Assembly: GCA_002427105.1 (NCBI GenBank)
Contig: DIPM01000025.1
Coordinates: 30,586-94,585, forward strand
Direction of reading: 5' to 3'
Origin: Marinilabiliaceae bacterium UBA5488
GTDB lineage: Bacteria > Bacteroidota > Bacteroidia > Bacteroidales > Marinilabiliaceae
Length of the DNA: 64,000 nucleotides
The notes under the pieces were generated by a model. It saw nothing but the letters and a program-made list of their open reading frames with translations, ran no database searches and was not told the origin of the DNA. This document shows, piece after piece, positions 63,747 to 64,000 of this stretch; position 1 is the stretch's first letter, and every line of letters begins with the position of its first letter. A program made the translations under genes and the position numbers.

Positions 63747-63819
63747 CAAATGTACGCATATATTCCGTACAAAGATGCAAACAGTACGTTAAAATTCAGT
63801 ACGAAAGTCAGTTGAGTAC
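63747..63819 (-). promoter_or_regulatory. Antitoxin promoter with five-GTAC operator array
   Basis: On the minus strand a -7 box TACATTTG (63754-63747) lies 17 bp upstream of the antitoxin start. Five GTAC palindromes start at 63752, 63767, 63784, 63799 and 63816, giving spacings of 15, 17, 15 and 17 bp. The first overlaps the -7 box and the next overlap the -33 zone. This is the expected place and periodicity for cooperative binding of RHH antitoxin dimers. Confidence 0.65.
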
Positions 63820-63822
63820 ATT

Positions 63823-63945
63823 GCACAACGTTCAGCGGGATGCGCAGTGCGCGATACGAAGCGCTAACTTGTCGAGTTACCGTAATGTCCACAAAATGAG
63901 CTATAAATAAAACAGGCACAACACCCCGCATTGCGTATGACCACA
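63823..63945. other. Non-coding stretch with GCACAAC repeats
   Basis: Two GCACAAC words (63823-63829 and 63916-63922) lie in direct orientation. Between them is a GC-rich palindromic core (GATGCGCAGTGCGCGAT, near 63839). The short plus-strand frame through this area has no coding look. It may be the next recombination-site-like spacer of the cassette block. The remaining bases to the end of the window show no gene. Confidence 0.35.
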
Positions 63946-64000
63946 TGTGTGTGCCTTGAATGGTAAATATAAACAAATTTAATACGCAAATGGTTACGAG

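Noticed and set aside
63439..63780. Antitoxin start at 63780
   Set aside because: The extra 17 codons overlap the GTAC array and the -7 box, and the family N-terminus begins at the ATG at 63729.
1..64000. CRISPR arrays, rRNA operons, complete insertion sequences or prophage
   Set aside because: No regularly spaced direct repeats, rRNA signatures, transposase or phage structural genes were seen on either strand.

Overview
The window comes from a Bacteroidota chromosome, most likely a saccharolytic, anaerobic member of the Bacteroidia. Supporting signs are SusC/SusD pairs, a hybrid two-component system with a propeller sensor, BACON and HU-CCDC81/SPOR proteins, a DUF4199 protein, TAnnTTTG-type -7 boxes and few Shine-Dalgarno sequences. 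Genus and species cannot be read from the sequence.

Region 1 (1-29.1 kb) is a polysaccharide utilisation locus whose parts match known xyloglucan loci. On the minus strand it holds SusC, SusD, a repeat-containing surface glycan-binding lipoprotein, a BACON-GH5 endo-glucanase, a hybrid two-component regulator, a PA14-containing GH31 alpha-xylosidase and the start of a GH2 beta-galactosidase. A divergent sensor kinase without receiver or DNA-binding domain faces away from susC. Beyond a 148-bp inverted-repeat element and a 5'-truncated susD remnant lies a second minus-strand operon: a Nudix/winged-helix (NrtR-type) regulator, a GPH-family sugar symporter with an unusual extracytoplasmic insertion, a GH94 cellobiose phosphorylase and a GH9 endoglucanase. 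A second NrtR-type regulator follows. The inferred pathway is surface cleavage by GH5/GH9, SusCD import, periplasmic side-chain trimming by GH31/GH2, and uptake and phosphorolysis of the cellobiose backbone.

Region 2 (29.2-58.9 kb) is mostly housekeeping or envelope genes. It includes mmcQ-like, yraN, LD-carboxypeptidase, metG, an HU-CCDC81/SPOR protein, two unknown secreted proteins, and galE-rfbB-TonB receptor. A lipoprotein serpin, dapA, the wza/wzc exporters, comEC, trkA and a Sua5/YciO protein follow. A compact ffs-tRNA-Thr-tRNA-Tyr cluster is next, then DUF4199 with a glycosyltransferase, miaA, a pRiA4-ORF3-like protein, an outer-membrane barrel, an S24/S26-like peptidase, purA and a Fur-family regulator.

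Region 3 (58.9-64 kb) is an accessory, degrading zone. It has a headless carboxylesterase and a collapsed PQQ-propeller gene. After these come small same-strand modules (isochorismatase-like hydrolase, two GNATs, a GNAT-toxin/DUF1778-antitoxin pair) separated by non-coding spacers rich in inverted repeats, which resembles a cassette array. The antitoxin promoter carries five GTAC boxes with 15/17/15/17-bp spacing.
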